From Planctomycetota bacterium (GTDB lineage: Bacteria; Planctomycetota; UBA1135; GCA-002686595), in NCBI GenBank assembly GCA_016795245.1, contig JAEUIA010000075.1, positions 62,001 through 126,000 on the forward strand: a DNA stretch of 64,000 bases, in the 5' to 3' direction. The notes below the pieces were generated by a model that was given only the letters and a program-made list of their open reading frames with translations, had not been told where the DNA came from and made no database searches. This document shows positions 26,353-34,968 of this stretch, one piece after another. Every line of letters begins with the position of its first letter. The stretch's first letter is position 1. Position numbers and translations under genes: made by a program.

Positions 26353-27792
26353 TCAGGTGCCGGTGAACGCGCGCTGCAGTGCAGCGACGTCGCGCAGGTC
26401 GAAGTCGCCGTCCTGGTCGATATCGTTGATCGCAATCGGTGAGTCGGGCGTGAAGAACACACCGGGGCCGGTCATCGTCGTACGGCTGAAGAACCAGTCG
26501 ACTTCGCTGACGTTGTTGTCGTACTCGGCATCGAATTCGAGACGGCCCAAGGAGAGCAGGAAATTGTGCACGTGCAGCTTGTCGCCCGCGCTCAAGGCGT
26601 TGTAGTTCACGACCGAGGCAGCACCCTCGCCCCCGTGCGCGACGATCGCCGCGTCAAGGTTGTCTTCGACGCTGTTCAAGCCTGATGCGCGGCCGTCGTG
26701 CAGAAGAGCGACCGGAGCGCGAATACCTACACCCCACAAGGGCGGCGTACGGAACTCCGTCTCGGTGGCCATGCCTTGCGGGATGCCGTCGCCCAGCGCG
26801 CCCATGTCGTGCAGGAGGAAGTCCGTGTACGGCTTGAGAGTCTTGTTGGACAAGGCGGCTTCAGCCACGGGAACCGTGGTGTACGGCGTCGACACGTGGC
26901 AGCTTGCGCAACCGATCGCGTTGAAGATCGCTTCGCCCGTCATGCCGCTCTTCGGCGTCTGCGGCGGCGGCGCAAGGAAGCGCTGGAAATCGGTCATGCG
27001 GTCGATCTTGTGGAAACCCTGGCCGTCCGGGCCGTCCTCGGGGTCCGGGACGGTGTCACACGCGCCACCGGGGAATGCCACGGCGGGACCGTTGGGCTGG
27101 TTGTCGATCGGGAACAGACGGTTGGAGAGCCCAAGTTCCATCATGCTCGCGTCGCCCGAGAAGGTCAGCACGGTCGCGACCTGAGCTTTCCATCCAAAGC
27201 GTCCGACGCGCGGCGGTCCCAGCGGCGTCTCGGCCGGCGTGACGATGTGCGCTCTGCCGGACACGCCAGGGGGCGGGATGAATTCGCGCACCTGGATGTC
27301 GACGTCGGCGATCGCTTCGACCAGGCCGAAACCGAAACAGGGCGGAGTGATCCGTTGAATCACGACATTGGCCTGCGCCGGAACGAGCTCTGGAGTGCAG
27401 GTCGGGAGAGTCAGCGCCTGCTGCAAGGACCCGCCGAGGTTGTCGAGCGGATCGAATGGATTCGGCCCGACCGCGGCTACGCCGAAGCGCGTGACGGCCT
27501 TGCCGCTGCTGCCCCCCGACGTCGGGCCGAAGTGGCAGTGCTCGCAGCTCGTGTCGTTCATGATCGGGCCCAGACCTTCGGACACATCCTGGATGTGATC
27601 GAACGCGTCCTTGCCGAGCGCAAACCGGTTCAACTCGGCCGGTGTCAGCCCCGGCAGGGGGGCACCCATGCGCGGCTGGATCGGTTGCTGTGCACTCGCC
27701 GACAGCATGCCGGCGATCACAAAGGCGGTTGCGCCCGCCACACGTGAGAAGGTTGCCATGGAAATGAATCTGTCTTTCGAGATTGCGTTCAT
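26353..27792 (-). CDS. Secreted di-haem oxidoreductase (DHOR/DUF1111-type) with dockerin-like tail
   Basis: A 479-residue protein. The start at 27792 gives a signal peptide (core about residues 15-33, cut after ASA). Two c-type haem sites are visible: CEHCH (Cys83, Cys86, His87) and CASCH near residue 300, the arrangement of the 'di-haem oxidoreductase, putative peroxidase' family. KPYTDFLLHDMG and FRTPPLWGVG are further family motifs. The last about 30 residues hold a calcium-loop motif DIDQDGDFDLRD followed by a short helix, like half of a type I dockerin. It probably works outside the cytoplasmic membrane in electron transfer. It follows the VCBS protein by 47 bases and ends before a strong terminator. 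Confidence 0.8.
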   Translation of the reverse strand: MNAISKDRFISMATFSRVAGATAFVIAGMLSASAQQPIQPRMGAPLPGLTPAELNRFALGKDAFDHIQDVSEGLGPIMNDTSCEHCHFGPTSGGSSGKAVTRFGVAAVGPNPFDPLDNLGGSLQQALTLPTCTPELVPAQANVVIQRITPPCFGFGLVEAIADVDIQVREFIPPPGVSGRAHIVTPAETPLGPPRVGRFGWKAQVATVLTFSGDASMMELGLSNRLFPIDNQPNGPAVAFPGGACDTVPDPEDGPDGQGFHKIDRMTDFQRFLAPPPQTPKSGMTGEAIFNAIGCASCHVSTPYTTVPVAEAALSNKTLKPYTDFLLHDMGALGDGIPQGMATETEFRTPPLWGVGIRAPVALLHDGRASGLNSVEDNLDAAIVAHGGEGAASVVNYNALSAGDKLHVHNFLLSLGRLEFDAEYDNNVSEVDWFFSRTTMTGPGVFFTPDSPIAINDIDQDGDFDLRDVAALQRAFTGT

Positions 27793-27839
27793 CGGTGTCA
27801 CTTCAAGGAGTTGGGTCTCACGCGTGGCGAGCGTGGCGA

Positions 27840-29783
27840 TCAGGGCGCCCAGACGGCTTGAACGCCGTTGGACAGGTTGTAGGTCGCGGCCGTGCAGAAA
27901 GCCGCCGCGTCGCGGTACCACACCTGGTAGGTACGGGTGTCACCCGGATTCACCACGCCGGCGATGGAGAGCTTGGTGTCAGCTCCGACCGGGTAGCTGG
28001 ACGTTCCCGTCGCCGTGTTGAACTTCACGCCCAGGCGGATGATCGTGCCGGTGAGGCAGAGCTTGCCGTCACCGAACGCGATGCCGTTGCCGGCGCTCAT
28101 CTGCGTGGAGCCTTGGAAGTACAGGCAAGGTCCGCTGTTCGGCATGCGGCTGCCGTTCATCTTGAACGTGTCGGCCGAGACACGCGCGCTGCCGCTCATG
28201 CTGAGGCGTGCGCCGTTGCCGAACGAGTTGAGGCAACCCTCGTTGTCGCCGACCGCGCTGTGATTCGCGCAGGGGCAAGCCGTGCCGGTGCCGTCACCGA
28301 AGCAGTAGGCGGTAACCGTCGGGGCCGAATTGAGCTGGTTGATCCAGACCGTCGTTCCGACGCAACGGCCTTGCACGATGTCGAGATCGCCGTCGTTGTC
28401 GATATCGAACACGGCGCAGTCCCAGGTGCCCTGCAGGTCAGAAACGAGCATGCCCACAGCACCCTTCCAACCACCGCTGCCCGACTGTTGGGCCTCGAGG
28501 CGGGGAACGATGTTCGATCCGACCACACCACCCGGGTTGTGCATGATCTTGAGCATTCGGTTGCAGCCGATGAGGTCGACGTCGACGTCCGATTGGACGA
28601 TGTCCGGCCAGCCGTCGTTGTTCAGATCGGCGACGACCGTCGTGCCCGGGAATCCGCCGTCGCTGGATCCGGAGAGGTACGACCAGTTGATGTTCGAACT
28701 CCAGGTCGCGCGACCGAGGGCGTCCGTGCCGGTGTTGTACTTGATGTGGTCCTGACCGTCGTCACCGACGACCAGATCAGGGCGACCGTCCTGGTTCAGG
28801 TCGGCGACGTCGAAGTGGTACGGCGTCGCGGTCGCCGAGGTCACCTTCTGGAACAAGTTGAAGGTGCCGGGATTGAGCGGATTCTGGTACGAGACCGAGT
28901 CGTAGGTGGCCGCGTTGAGAGCCGTGTTCTTGACGATGTCCGGGAATCCGTCGCCGTTGATGTCGCGGATCAGCGCGTGCGTACCGAAGGTCGAGAACAG
29001 CATCTCCGTCGTCATGCGCGTCTCGAGCGAATCGACGAAGTTGCCCGCGCCGTCGTTGATCAGCAGACGGTCGTTCGTGTCGTGCGCAGGGTTCTCAGGA
29101 ATGCTGACGGGACCCGGTTCGGTCTCGTCGTAGTCGGCGTAGTACATGTCGGCGAATCCGTCGCCGTTCACATCACCCACGGCCAGACCGCAGATGCGCG
29201 GGCCGACGGGCGTCGTGCTGCCGATCGGGTAGAGCTGCGGGAAACGGCCGTCTTCGTGGCGGAAACCCTGCCACACGCCGTTGACGACACCCTTGTTGCG
29301 GAACACGCGCGGGTGCGTGAGGCTCTTCGGGTCGCCGGCGGTCAGGTTCGTGGCCGCGGTGATCATGTCGAGCCAACCGTCGTTGTTGATGTCGATCAGC
29401 GCCACTTCGCGGGCCGCCGTCGGCGTCATCAAACCGAAGTCACCGGGCAGGTCGGAATCCGAAGCGTACTGCGCGGTGCGATCGACGAGCTTGCCGTACT
29501 CGTTCATCATCAAGTAACCGACGCGCTTGTTGGGAAGCTGCGACCAGCCGTTCTTGCGCACGACGACAACGTCGGTCCAGCCGTCGTTGTTGACGTCGCC
29601 CCAGGCGTAGTCTTTCTCCTCGGTGTCCGTGGTGATGTGCGTGGCAACCGAACCGTCGGGGTTCTGGATGCGGTTCGTGTCCTTCACGAACGTGACCCAT
29701 GCGTTGTTGAACTGCGCGCTCGCCGTGGAGGCGACGAGACCGGCGACGATCAGCGTGGAGGAGATGTGTTTGAAACCGAACAT
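27840..29783 (-). CDS. Secreted VCBS/FG-GAP protein with Cys-bearing C-terminal domain
   Basis: A 647-residue protein. The start at 29783 gives a signal peptide (cut after ASA near residue 23) and is preferred over 29813, which adds ten charged residues. Seven Asp-rich loops (DVNNDGWTD, DINNDGWLD, DVNGDGFAD, DINGDGFPD, DLNQDGRPD, DLNNDGWPD, DIDNDGDLD) predict a seven-bladed propeller that binds calcium. The last about 150 residues are the shared terminal domain (CFGDGTGTACPCANH, RLGVKF, WYRDAAAFC, ending VWAP), nearly identical in key positions to that of the protein at 983-3184. Likely a surface or extracellular binding protein. Probably in one unit with the genes on either side. Confidence 0.8.
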   Translation of the reverse strand: MFGFKHISSTLIVAGLVASTASAQFNNAWVTFVKDTNRIQNPDGSVATHITTDTEEKDYAWGDVNNDGWTDVVVVRKNGWSQLPNKRVGYLMMNEYGKLVDRTAQYASDSDLPGDFGLMTPTAAREVALIDINNDGWLDMITAATNLTAGDPKSLTHPRVFRNKGVVNGVWQGFRHEDGRFPQLYPIGSTTPVGPRICGLAVGDVNGDGFADMYYADYDETEPGPVSIPENPAHDTNDRLLINDGAGNFVDSLETRMTTEMLFSTFGTHALIRDINGDGFPDIVKNTALNAATYDSVSYQNPLNPGTFNLFQKVTSATATPYHFDVADLNQDGRPDLVVGDDGQDHIKYNTGTDALGRATWSSNINWSYLSGSSDGGFPGTTVVADLNNDGWPDIVQSDVDVDLIGCNRMLKIMHNPGGVVGSNIVPRLEAQQSGSGGWKGAVGMLVSDLQGTWDCAVFDIDNDGDLDIVQGRCVGTTVWINQLNSAPTVTAYCFGDGTGTACPCANHSAVGDNEGCLNSFGNGARLSMSGSARVSADTFKMNGSRMPNSGPCLYFQGSTQMSAGNGIAFGDGKLCLTGTIIRLGVKFNTATGTSSYPVGADTKLSIAGVVNPGDTRTYQVWYRDAAAFCTAATYNLSNGVQAVWAP

Positions 29784-29892
29784 GTGCTCTTCTTTCACGA
29801 CGGTCCTCCGCACGCTTGCCTTCGCGTCGGAGGGGTCCGTCTGAGGATTGAGGTGAGAGATGTGAGAGTGATTGCGGAGAGAGAACGAGCGA

Positions 29893-30861
29893 TCAGTGGA
29901 CGACCAGAACCGACTCCGGCTCAGAGACGAAGTCGATCGGGCCGACGAGGTGGAATGCGTGGGTGATCGTCAGGCCTTCGAACCGGGGAGTTGGCGTGAA
30001 GGTGACGACAGCGCGACCGTTTGCGTCGAGCGTGCCCTGCGAGTTCTGCAGGATGGGCCCGTTCGGGAAACCGGTCGTGTACTCGAGATAACGGTCGTTG
30101 TTGAGCGGCAGCGTCAGGCCGCCTGGCAGCGGCGTGCCCGGCGTCGAGCCCGACCAGCAACCGACCATCTTGTAGGTGCGGCCGGCGTTGTTAGGACCGG
30201 CGCTGATCACGAAATTCACCGACTCGTTCGCGGACGGCGACACCGTCGAGCGATTCGGGCGCACGGCCTTGACGATGACGGTGAGCGGTGAGACAGACCC
30301 GTCGCCGGCCGGTTCGACCTTCCAGAAGGACGGGTTGGCGCCCTGGCCGGGAAGGATGACGTTCGCCAGCACGTCGCTGGGCGTCAGCGTGTAGGTGCCT
30401 ACCGTGTAGGGCGCCGTCAATTGTCCGGCGCAGAGGATCGCGGGCGAGCCGAATTGGCCCACGTCCAGGATGACCGTACCGTTCGGCGTCGGAGCGATCG
30501 TGTTCTTGATCGTGTTCTGTCCACCGCCGACCTGGCGCAGGATTCCACCGCTCACCGTGCCGCCGAACCCGGTCGGATTGACGAAGCCCTTGGGCGCGTT
30601 GAAGTTGTCCATCGGCGCCAGCGTGGGCACGGCGGTCGGCAGCAGCGCGCCGCCGGTGAACGACAGATCAAACGTGAACAGCGCGAGACCCGCGCTCGTG
30701 TTGTCGCTCAACTCGCCTTCGACCGAATACGGAACCGTGGCGCCCGGCGCGACGCGCGCCACGGGGCCCCAGGGGCTTTGCGCCCGAACGTTCAGGTCGC
30801 TCGCCGGGGCGCTCGCTGCCGAGGCCATGAGAACGACGGATGTCAACAACACACTCTTCAT
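29893..30861 (-). CDS. Secreted protein with beta-sandwich domain, function unknown
   Basis: A 322-residue protein. The start at 30861 yields a signal peptide (core about residues 4-17, cut around SAP-AS). Residues 35-150 read as a beta-sandwich (PGATVPYSVEGELSD, LALFTFDLSFTGG) resembling cohesin/CBM-type folds, though this is only a resemblance. The C-terminal 90 residues (PLNNDRYLEYTTG, GTLDANGRAVVTFTP, ITHAFHLVG) have the look of a second terminal domain that, as I recall, recurs in secreted proteins of the same planctomycete group. No catalytic residues are seen. It is the first gene of the minus-strand run of three secreted proteins. Confidence 0.65.
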   Translation of the reverse strand: MKSVLLTSVVLMASAASAPASDLNVRAQSPWGPVARVAPGATVPYSVEGELSDNTSAGLALFTFDLSFTGGALLPTAVPTLAPMDNFNAPKGFVNPTGFGGTVSGGILRQVGGGQNTIKNTIAPTPNGTVILDVGQFGSPAILCAGQLTAPYTVGTYTLTPSDVLANVILPGQGANPSFWKVEPAGDGSVSPLTVIVKAVRPNRSTVSPSANESVNFVISAGPNNAGRTYKMVGCWSGSTPGTPLPGGLTLPLNNDRYLEYTTGFPNGPILQNSQGTLDANGRAVVTFTPTPRFEGLTITHAFHLVGPIDFVSEPESVLVVH

Positions 30862-31314
30862 GTGAACGAAACTCCGATGCAGGTCGTGATGTGCGGTCTT
30901 CCCGGTCTTGGATGGCGACGCGCCACCCGCGGCCGGTCGGGTGAAACTAGGGAGTCCCCCCGAGACCTTGCTCAACAAGTGTAGACGAAGTAGACCGAGT
31001 TGGGGGTGGAGCTACCGTCAGAAGGCCGAAAATCAGGCCTGAAAAGGCTTCGTGCGCACTTGTCCGCAAGCTGACCTTCAGGGGAGATTTCTCCCGGGAC
31101 TCGAGCTCGGAGTGCCTCAAGGTCCCGCGCAGGGGTGCGGGCGGGAAAGTGTTTCGAAGCTCCAACGGAGCCCTGTGACGGAAGAATCGTCCGTCTGGTT
31201 CCGTGCGTTCAGATTGCAAATTCGAATCTAGATCAGCGCCCGGATGACTACCGGGTCGGCGAATCGAGAAGAAACTAGCCCTGATCTGCCTGCCGCGCGC
31301 GCTATTCTCGCGGC
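30862..31314. other. Intergenic region between divergent genes (453 bases)
   Basis: Holds the promoters for the minus-strand secreted run and the plus-strand queuosine-salvage gene. Small inverted repeats are visible: AGGCC (31023-31027) with GGCCT (31036-31040) around GAAAATCA, and GGGAGA/TCTCCC at 31082-31095. The first shares the core GAAAATCAG with the palindrome before the ATPase gene at 49393. No gene or RNA is evident. Confidence 0.4.
31281..31308 (+). promoter_or_regulatory. Candidate sigma-70 promoter, start-proximal
   Basis: CTGATC at 31281-31286 and TATTCT at 31303-31308, spacer 16. Transcription would begin near 31315, the G of the GTG start, giving a leaderless mRNA. Confidence 0.4.
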
Positions 31315-32310
31315 GTGTCCATTCTTCACGGTCGACGCACGCCGGTTTCGCTGCGCGAGATACGGCCGCGAGCACGGCAAGTCTCCGAGGAGGCCCAGCA
31401 CGTGGGCCTCGTGAGGGAGCGGATCGAGCAACTGGCGCGGGCCTTCGAGATGCCGGGCGGCCGGGCGAAGGTCGGCGCGCCTCTGGACGCCGAACTGCGC
31501 TTCCGCGGCGAACCGGACGCCGAACTCGCCTTTCTCGTGATGTTGTCCGCGCTGCGCTTCGGGTCGGGCTACCACGACAAGCTCAGGAAACGCCCAGGGC
31601 TCTCGGTCGGTCAGACTTTGGTGAAATCGCTGACCGAGCTGTTCGAGCGCCTCGGTGCACCCGCGTCCGAGGACCTGCTTCAAGTGACGAGCGCGGACTG
31701 TGCGCGCTGGCTCGGCCAGGACCTCGGTGAATCGGCGCCGATCGAGTTGATGGACCTCTTCGCGCGCTCGTTCCGCGACCTGGGCCGCCTCGTCACCGAT
31801 CAATACGACGGCTCGTTCGTCGATCTCGTGCACTCCGCGGGCGGATCGGTCGAGCGCCTGGTCGAGGTCCTGGCGCAGATGCCGTTCTACGCCGACGTTC
31901 AACGCTACCGCGGCCTCGACGTGCCCTTCTACCTGCGCGCGCAGCAACTCGCGATCGAGTTGGCCCAGACTTTCGGGCCTTCGGGCTTCGGGCGCTTCGA
32001 CGATCTGCAGTTGCTGGCCCCTTCGGCGGACAACGTCATTCCCCACGTGCTGCGACTCGAAGGCGTCGTGCGCTACGAGCGCGGATTGCAGGAACGCATC
32101 GACCGCGGCGAGCCGGTGCCGGCGCACACCGAGCGCGAAGTCGAGATCCGCGCGGCCGCCGTCTTCGCGGTCGAGTTGATCGTCGAGGCCCTGCGCACGA
32201 ACGGCGTCGCCGCGACAGATGTGCAGGTCGACTCGTGGCTGCGCGCTCGCGGTCGCGCGCCGGCGTACCGCTCCAAGCCGCGACATCGCTCGCGCACGGT
32301 CTTGTATTGA
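31315..32310 (+). CDS. Queuosine-salvage family protein (DUF2419/QNG1-like)
   Basis: A 331-residue cytoplasmic protein of the queuosine-salvage family, which includes human QNG1, an N-glycosylase that frees queuine from queuosine 5'-phosphate for reinsertion into tRNA. Family features are FYLRAQQLAIELAQTFG near residue 205, GFGRFDDLQLL, a VIPHVLRLEGVVRY segment in place of the usual RVPQ-type motif, and EVEIRAAAVFAVELI near 280. The N-terminal 20 residues are extra and basic. The GTG start at 31315 lies seven bases after a -10-like box, so the mRNA may be leaderless. No other queuosine gene is in the window; hemE follows after 67 bases. Confidence 0.8.
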   Translation: MSILHGRRTPVSLREIRPRARQVSEEAQHVGLVRERIEQLARAFEMPGGRAKVGAPLDAELRFRGEPDAELAFLVMLSALRFGSGYHDKLRKRPGLSVGQTLVKSLTELFERLGAPASEDLLQVTSADCARWLGQDLGESAPIELMDLFARSFRDLGRLVTDQYDGSFVDLVHSAGGSVERLVEVLAQMPFYADVQRYRGLDVPFYLRAQQLAIELAQTFGPSGFGRFDDLQLLAPSADNVIPHVLRLEGVVRYERGLQERIDRGEPVPAHTEREVEIRAAAVFAVELIVEALRTNGVAATDVQVDSWLRARGRAPAYRSKPRHRSRTVLY

Positions 32311-32377
32311 AGCTCTTTGAGTCCGGATGCGGACTGCGGAAGCTGCTGGTCGATACACTCCACGCACGGGTGCAGAC

Positions 32378-33421
32378 ATGCCGACGACGATGACTTCACG
32401 TGAACGCTTCCTGGCCGCTTGCAGGCGCGAGCCGCTGGACGCGCCGCCGGCGTGGGTGATGCGGCAGGCCGGGCGCTACCTGCCCGAGTACCGCGCCGTG
32501 CGCGCGGGCCGCGAGTTCCTGGAGATGGTGCACGACAGCGCCGTCGCCGCCGAAGTCACGTTGCAGCCCTTGCGCCGCTTCGACATGGACGCGGCCGTGA
32601 TCTTCTCCGACATCCTGGTGCCGCCGGCGGCGATGGGAGTCGACGTGCGCTTCCTCGAGGGCGAAGGACCCGTGCTCGCGCCCACGATTCGCAGCGCGAG
32701 CGACGTCGACAAGCTCAACGATTTCGATCCGTGGAGAGCGACGCGCTTCCTGGCCGATGCGATCGGGCTCGTGCGCAAGGATCTCGGGCCCGCGAAGGCG
32801 ATCATCGGTTTCTGCGGAGCGCCTTGGACGGTCGCGAGCTACATGATCGAAGGCGGTTCAAGTCGCAACTTCGACGCGACGAAGCGCCTCTTGTACGACG
32901 ACCCGGCGCTTTTCGCGCGGCTGTGCACGCGCATCGTCGACAATTCGATCCCCTACCTGGAGATGCAGATCGAAGCCGGCGCCGACGTCGTGCAGGTTTT
33001 CGATTCTTGGGGCGGCGCGGTTTCGGCCGCGACGTACCGCGAGCACTTGTTGCCGCACGTCAGCCGCCTCGTCGCCGGCGCACGCGCGCGCGGCGTGCCG
33101 GTGATCCTGTACGTCAACGGCGCGACGCAGCTCTTGGAGGTCATGGCCGACAGCGGCGCCGACGTGCTCGGCCTCGACTGGCGCGTGGACCCGGCGGACG
33201 CCATCGCGCGCGTCGGCGCTCGTTGTGCATTACAAGGCAACCTGGATCCGGGCGTCTTGTTCGCGTCCCCCGCGGTCGTGACGCGCGAGGTGAATCGCAC
33301 GCTCGATGCGTTCGCCGCGCAGAAGGGCTACATCTTCAACCTGGGCAGCGGCATCCTGCCGACGGTGCCGGTCGCGAGCATGGAAGCCGTGTTCGCGGCG
33401 GTGCGCGCGCGGAGGCGCTGA
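32378..33421 (+). CDS. hemE: Uroporphyrinogen decarboxylase HemE
   Basis: A 347-residue cytoplasmic enzyme that removes four acetate carboxyls from uroporphyrinogen III to give coproporphyrinogen III. The diagnostic substrate-binding motif RQAGRYLPEYR lies near residue 30 and the second, FSDILV with its catalytic Asp, near 76. GFCGAPWTVASYM and GNLDPGVL are also typical. The ATG at 32378 is preferred; an upstream in-frame ATG at 32327 would add 17 residues before the conserved start, and 32390 is another option. TACACT at 32354-32359 may be the -10 box. The stop overlaps the hemN start by one base (TGATG), so the two are co-translated. Confidence 0.95.
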   Translation: MPTTMTSRERFLAACRREPLDAPPAWVMRQAGRYLPEYRAVRAGREFLEMVHDSAVAAEVTLQPLRRFDMDAAVIFSDILVPPAAMGVDVRFLEGEGPVLAPTIRSASDVDKLNDFDPWRATRFLADAIGLVRKDLGPAKAIIGFCGAPWTVASYMIEGGSSRNFDATKRLLYDDPALFARLCTRIVDNSIPYLEMQIEAGADVVQVFDSWGGAVSAATYREHLLPHVSRLVAGARARGVPVILYVNGATQLLEVMADSGADVLGLDWRVDPADAIARVGARCALQGNLDPGVLFASPAVVTREVNRTLDAFAAQKGYIFNLGSGILPTVPVASMEAVFAAVRARRR

Positions 33422-34815
33422 TGTCCGGCGCGCTGCACGTCCCGCGCGAGCTGCTGGAGAAGTACGCGACTTCCGCGCCGCGCTACACGTCCTATCCGAC
33501 GGCGGTGGACTGGTCGAAGGACTTCGATCCGCTGCGCTATCCGGAGCTGCTGGAGCGCGCTTCGCATTCGCCGGAGGCGCTGTCGGTCTACGTGCACCTG
33601 CCGTTTTGCGCCGAGCTGTGTCTGTTTTGCGGCTGCAACGTGATCATCTCGCGCTCGCGCTCGCGCATGGACACGTACCTGGACGCGCTGGAGAACGAAT
33701 TCGCGTTCGTCGCGGCGCGCGGCGTCGGCGGCAGGAAGGTGCGGCAGTACCACTGGGGCGGCGGCACGCCCACGCAACTTTCGCTCGCGCAGATGGAGCG
33801 CGTGCAGAATGCCTTCAATCGCGCGTTCACACTCGCCGATGACGCCGAGGTCGCCGTTGAGGTCGATCCGCGCGTCACGACGACCGACCAGGTCAAGTGG
33901 CTGGCCGAAAACCGGTTCAACCGCGTGTCGCTCGGCGTGCAGGACTTCGAACCGGCCGTGCAGCAGGCGATCAAGCGCGTCCAGAGCGAGGAACAGACGC
34001 GCAAGATCATCGACGCGGCGCGCGCGGCAGGCATTCCCTCCATCAACGTCGACCTGATCTACGGCCTGCCCGAGCAGACGATCGACAGTTTCGCCCGCAC
34101 GATCGAACGCGTGATCGCGATCCGGCCCGAACGCATCGCGCTGTTCCACTACGCGCACGTGCCGTGGATGAAGAAGCACCAAAACGTGCTGGAGACCGAC
34201 CGCGCGCCGTCGTCGGCCGACAAGCTGACGATCTTCACGCGTGCCGTCGAACAGTTCCAAGCCGCGGGGTACGTGTACATCGGGCTCGATCACTTCGCGC
34301 TCCCCACGGACGAGCTCGCGCTGGCGCTGAAAGAGCGCAAGCTGCAGCGCAACTTCATGGGCTACACGACACGCCGCGGCGGCGACATGGTGTCCTTGGG
34401 CGTATCGTCGATCGGTGACGTGTCGGGCGCCTTCGTCCAGAACGCGCCGGTCGAAGCCGAGTATCTGAGGCTGATCAAGGAGCGCGGCTTCGCCACGCAC
34501 CGCGGCCACGAACTGAGCGCCGAAGACGCCTTGCGGCGCGACGTCATCGTCGGGCTCATGTGCAACGGCGTGCTGCTGAAGTCTGAGATCGAAGCCCGCC
34601 ACGGCATCGTGTTCGACACGACCTTCGCCGCCGAACTCACCGCCCTCGAACCCCTGGCGGGCGACGGCCTCCTGAAGCTCGACCCCGACGCCGTCCGCCT
34701 GACCGACCTGGGCCAGGTCTTCATGCGCAACGCCGCCCTGCCTTTCGATCGCTACTTCGCAGCCCGCGCCGCCCGCGGCGGCGACACGGGCCGCACGTTC
34801 TCGAAGACCCTCTGA
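33421..34815 (+). CDS. hemN: Oxygen-independent coproporphyrinogen III oxidase HemN
   Basis: A 464-residue radical-SAM enzyme that decarboxylates two propionates of coproporphyrinogen III to vinyls without oxygen. The cluster motif is Cys63-x3-Cys67-x2-Cys70 (CAELCLFC), followed by Cys72 as in true HemN. WGGGTPTQLS is the SAM-site glycine motif. KYATSAPRYTSYPTA at the N-terminus is specific to HemN rather than HemW. YVYIGLDHFALP and NFMGYTT are also HemN-type. It starts on the last base of the hemE stop. The presence of HemN next to an oxygen-using HemG/HemY-type oxidase suggests growth across oxygen levels (inference). Confidence 0.95.
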   Translation: MSGALHVPRELLEKYATSAPRYTSYPTAVDWSKDFDPLRYPELLERASHSPEALSVYVHLPFCAELCLFCGCNVIISRSRSRMDTYLDALENEFAFVAARGVGGRKVRQYHWGGGTPTQLSLAQMERVQNAFNRAFTLADDAEVAVEVDPRVTTTDQVKWLAENRFNRVSLGVQDFEPAVQQAIKRVQSEEQTRKIIDAARAAGIPSINVDLIYGLPEQTIDSFARTIERVIAIRPERIALFHYAHVPWMKKHQNVLETDRAPSSADKLTIFTRAVEQFQAAGYVYIGLDHFALPTDELALALKERKLQRNFMGYTTRRGGDMVSLGVSSIGDVSGAFVQNAPVEAEYLRLIKERGFATHRGHELSAEDALRRDVIVGLMCNGVLLKSEIEARHGIVFDTTFAAELTALEPLAGDGLLKLDPDAVRLTDLGQVFMRNAALPFDRYFAARAARGGDTGRTFSKTL

Positions 34816-34826
34816 GCCGCCTGCGA

Positions 34827-34847
34827 CCACCCGCGGTGGAATGATTT
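34827..34847 (+). terminator. Possible weak terminator after hemN
   Basis: CCACC (34827-34831) pairs with GGTGG (34835-34839) over a 3-base loop, followed by AATGATTTT. The stem is short but GC-rich and has a T run. Confidence 0.35.
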
Positions 34848-34968
34848 TCCGCCGGCGTGCATTCCGTTCGCGAAGTTCGCGGCGCGTTCAGCCGGAGCGC
34901 ATCCGAGGCCGATAGAGCGTTGTTCCTCTTCTCCCCTCGCCCCTTCGTCGACTGCGCTCCCACTCCCC

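Noticed and set aside
27783..29966. Plus-strand open frame of 727 codons opposite the VCBS protein
   Set aside because: Val/Arg-rich shadow of the repeated Asp-loop codons on the real strand.
32419..33420. Long upstream extension (334 codons) of the hemN frame across hemE
   Set aside because: Arg-rich; the real hemN begins at 33421 with the conserved N-terminus and overlaps the hemE stop.
34908..34915. GCCGATAG, a near match to the sigma-28 -10 element before motA
   Set aside because: No acceptable -35 partner at the right spacing; kept only as a remark under motA.
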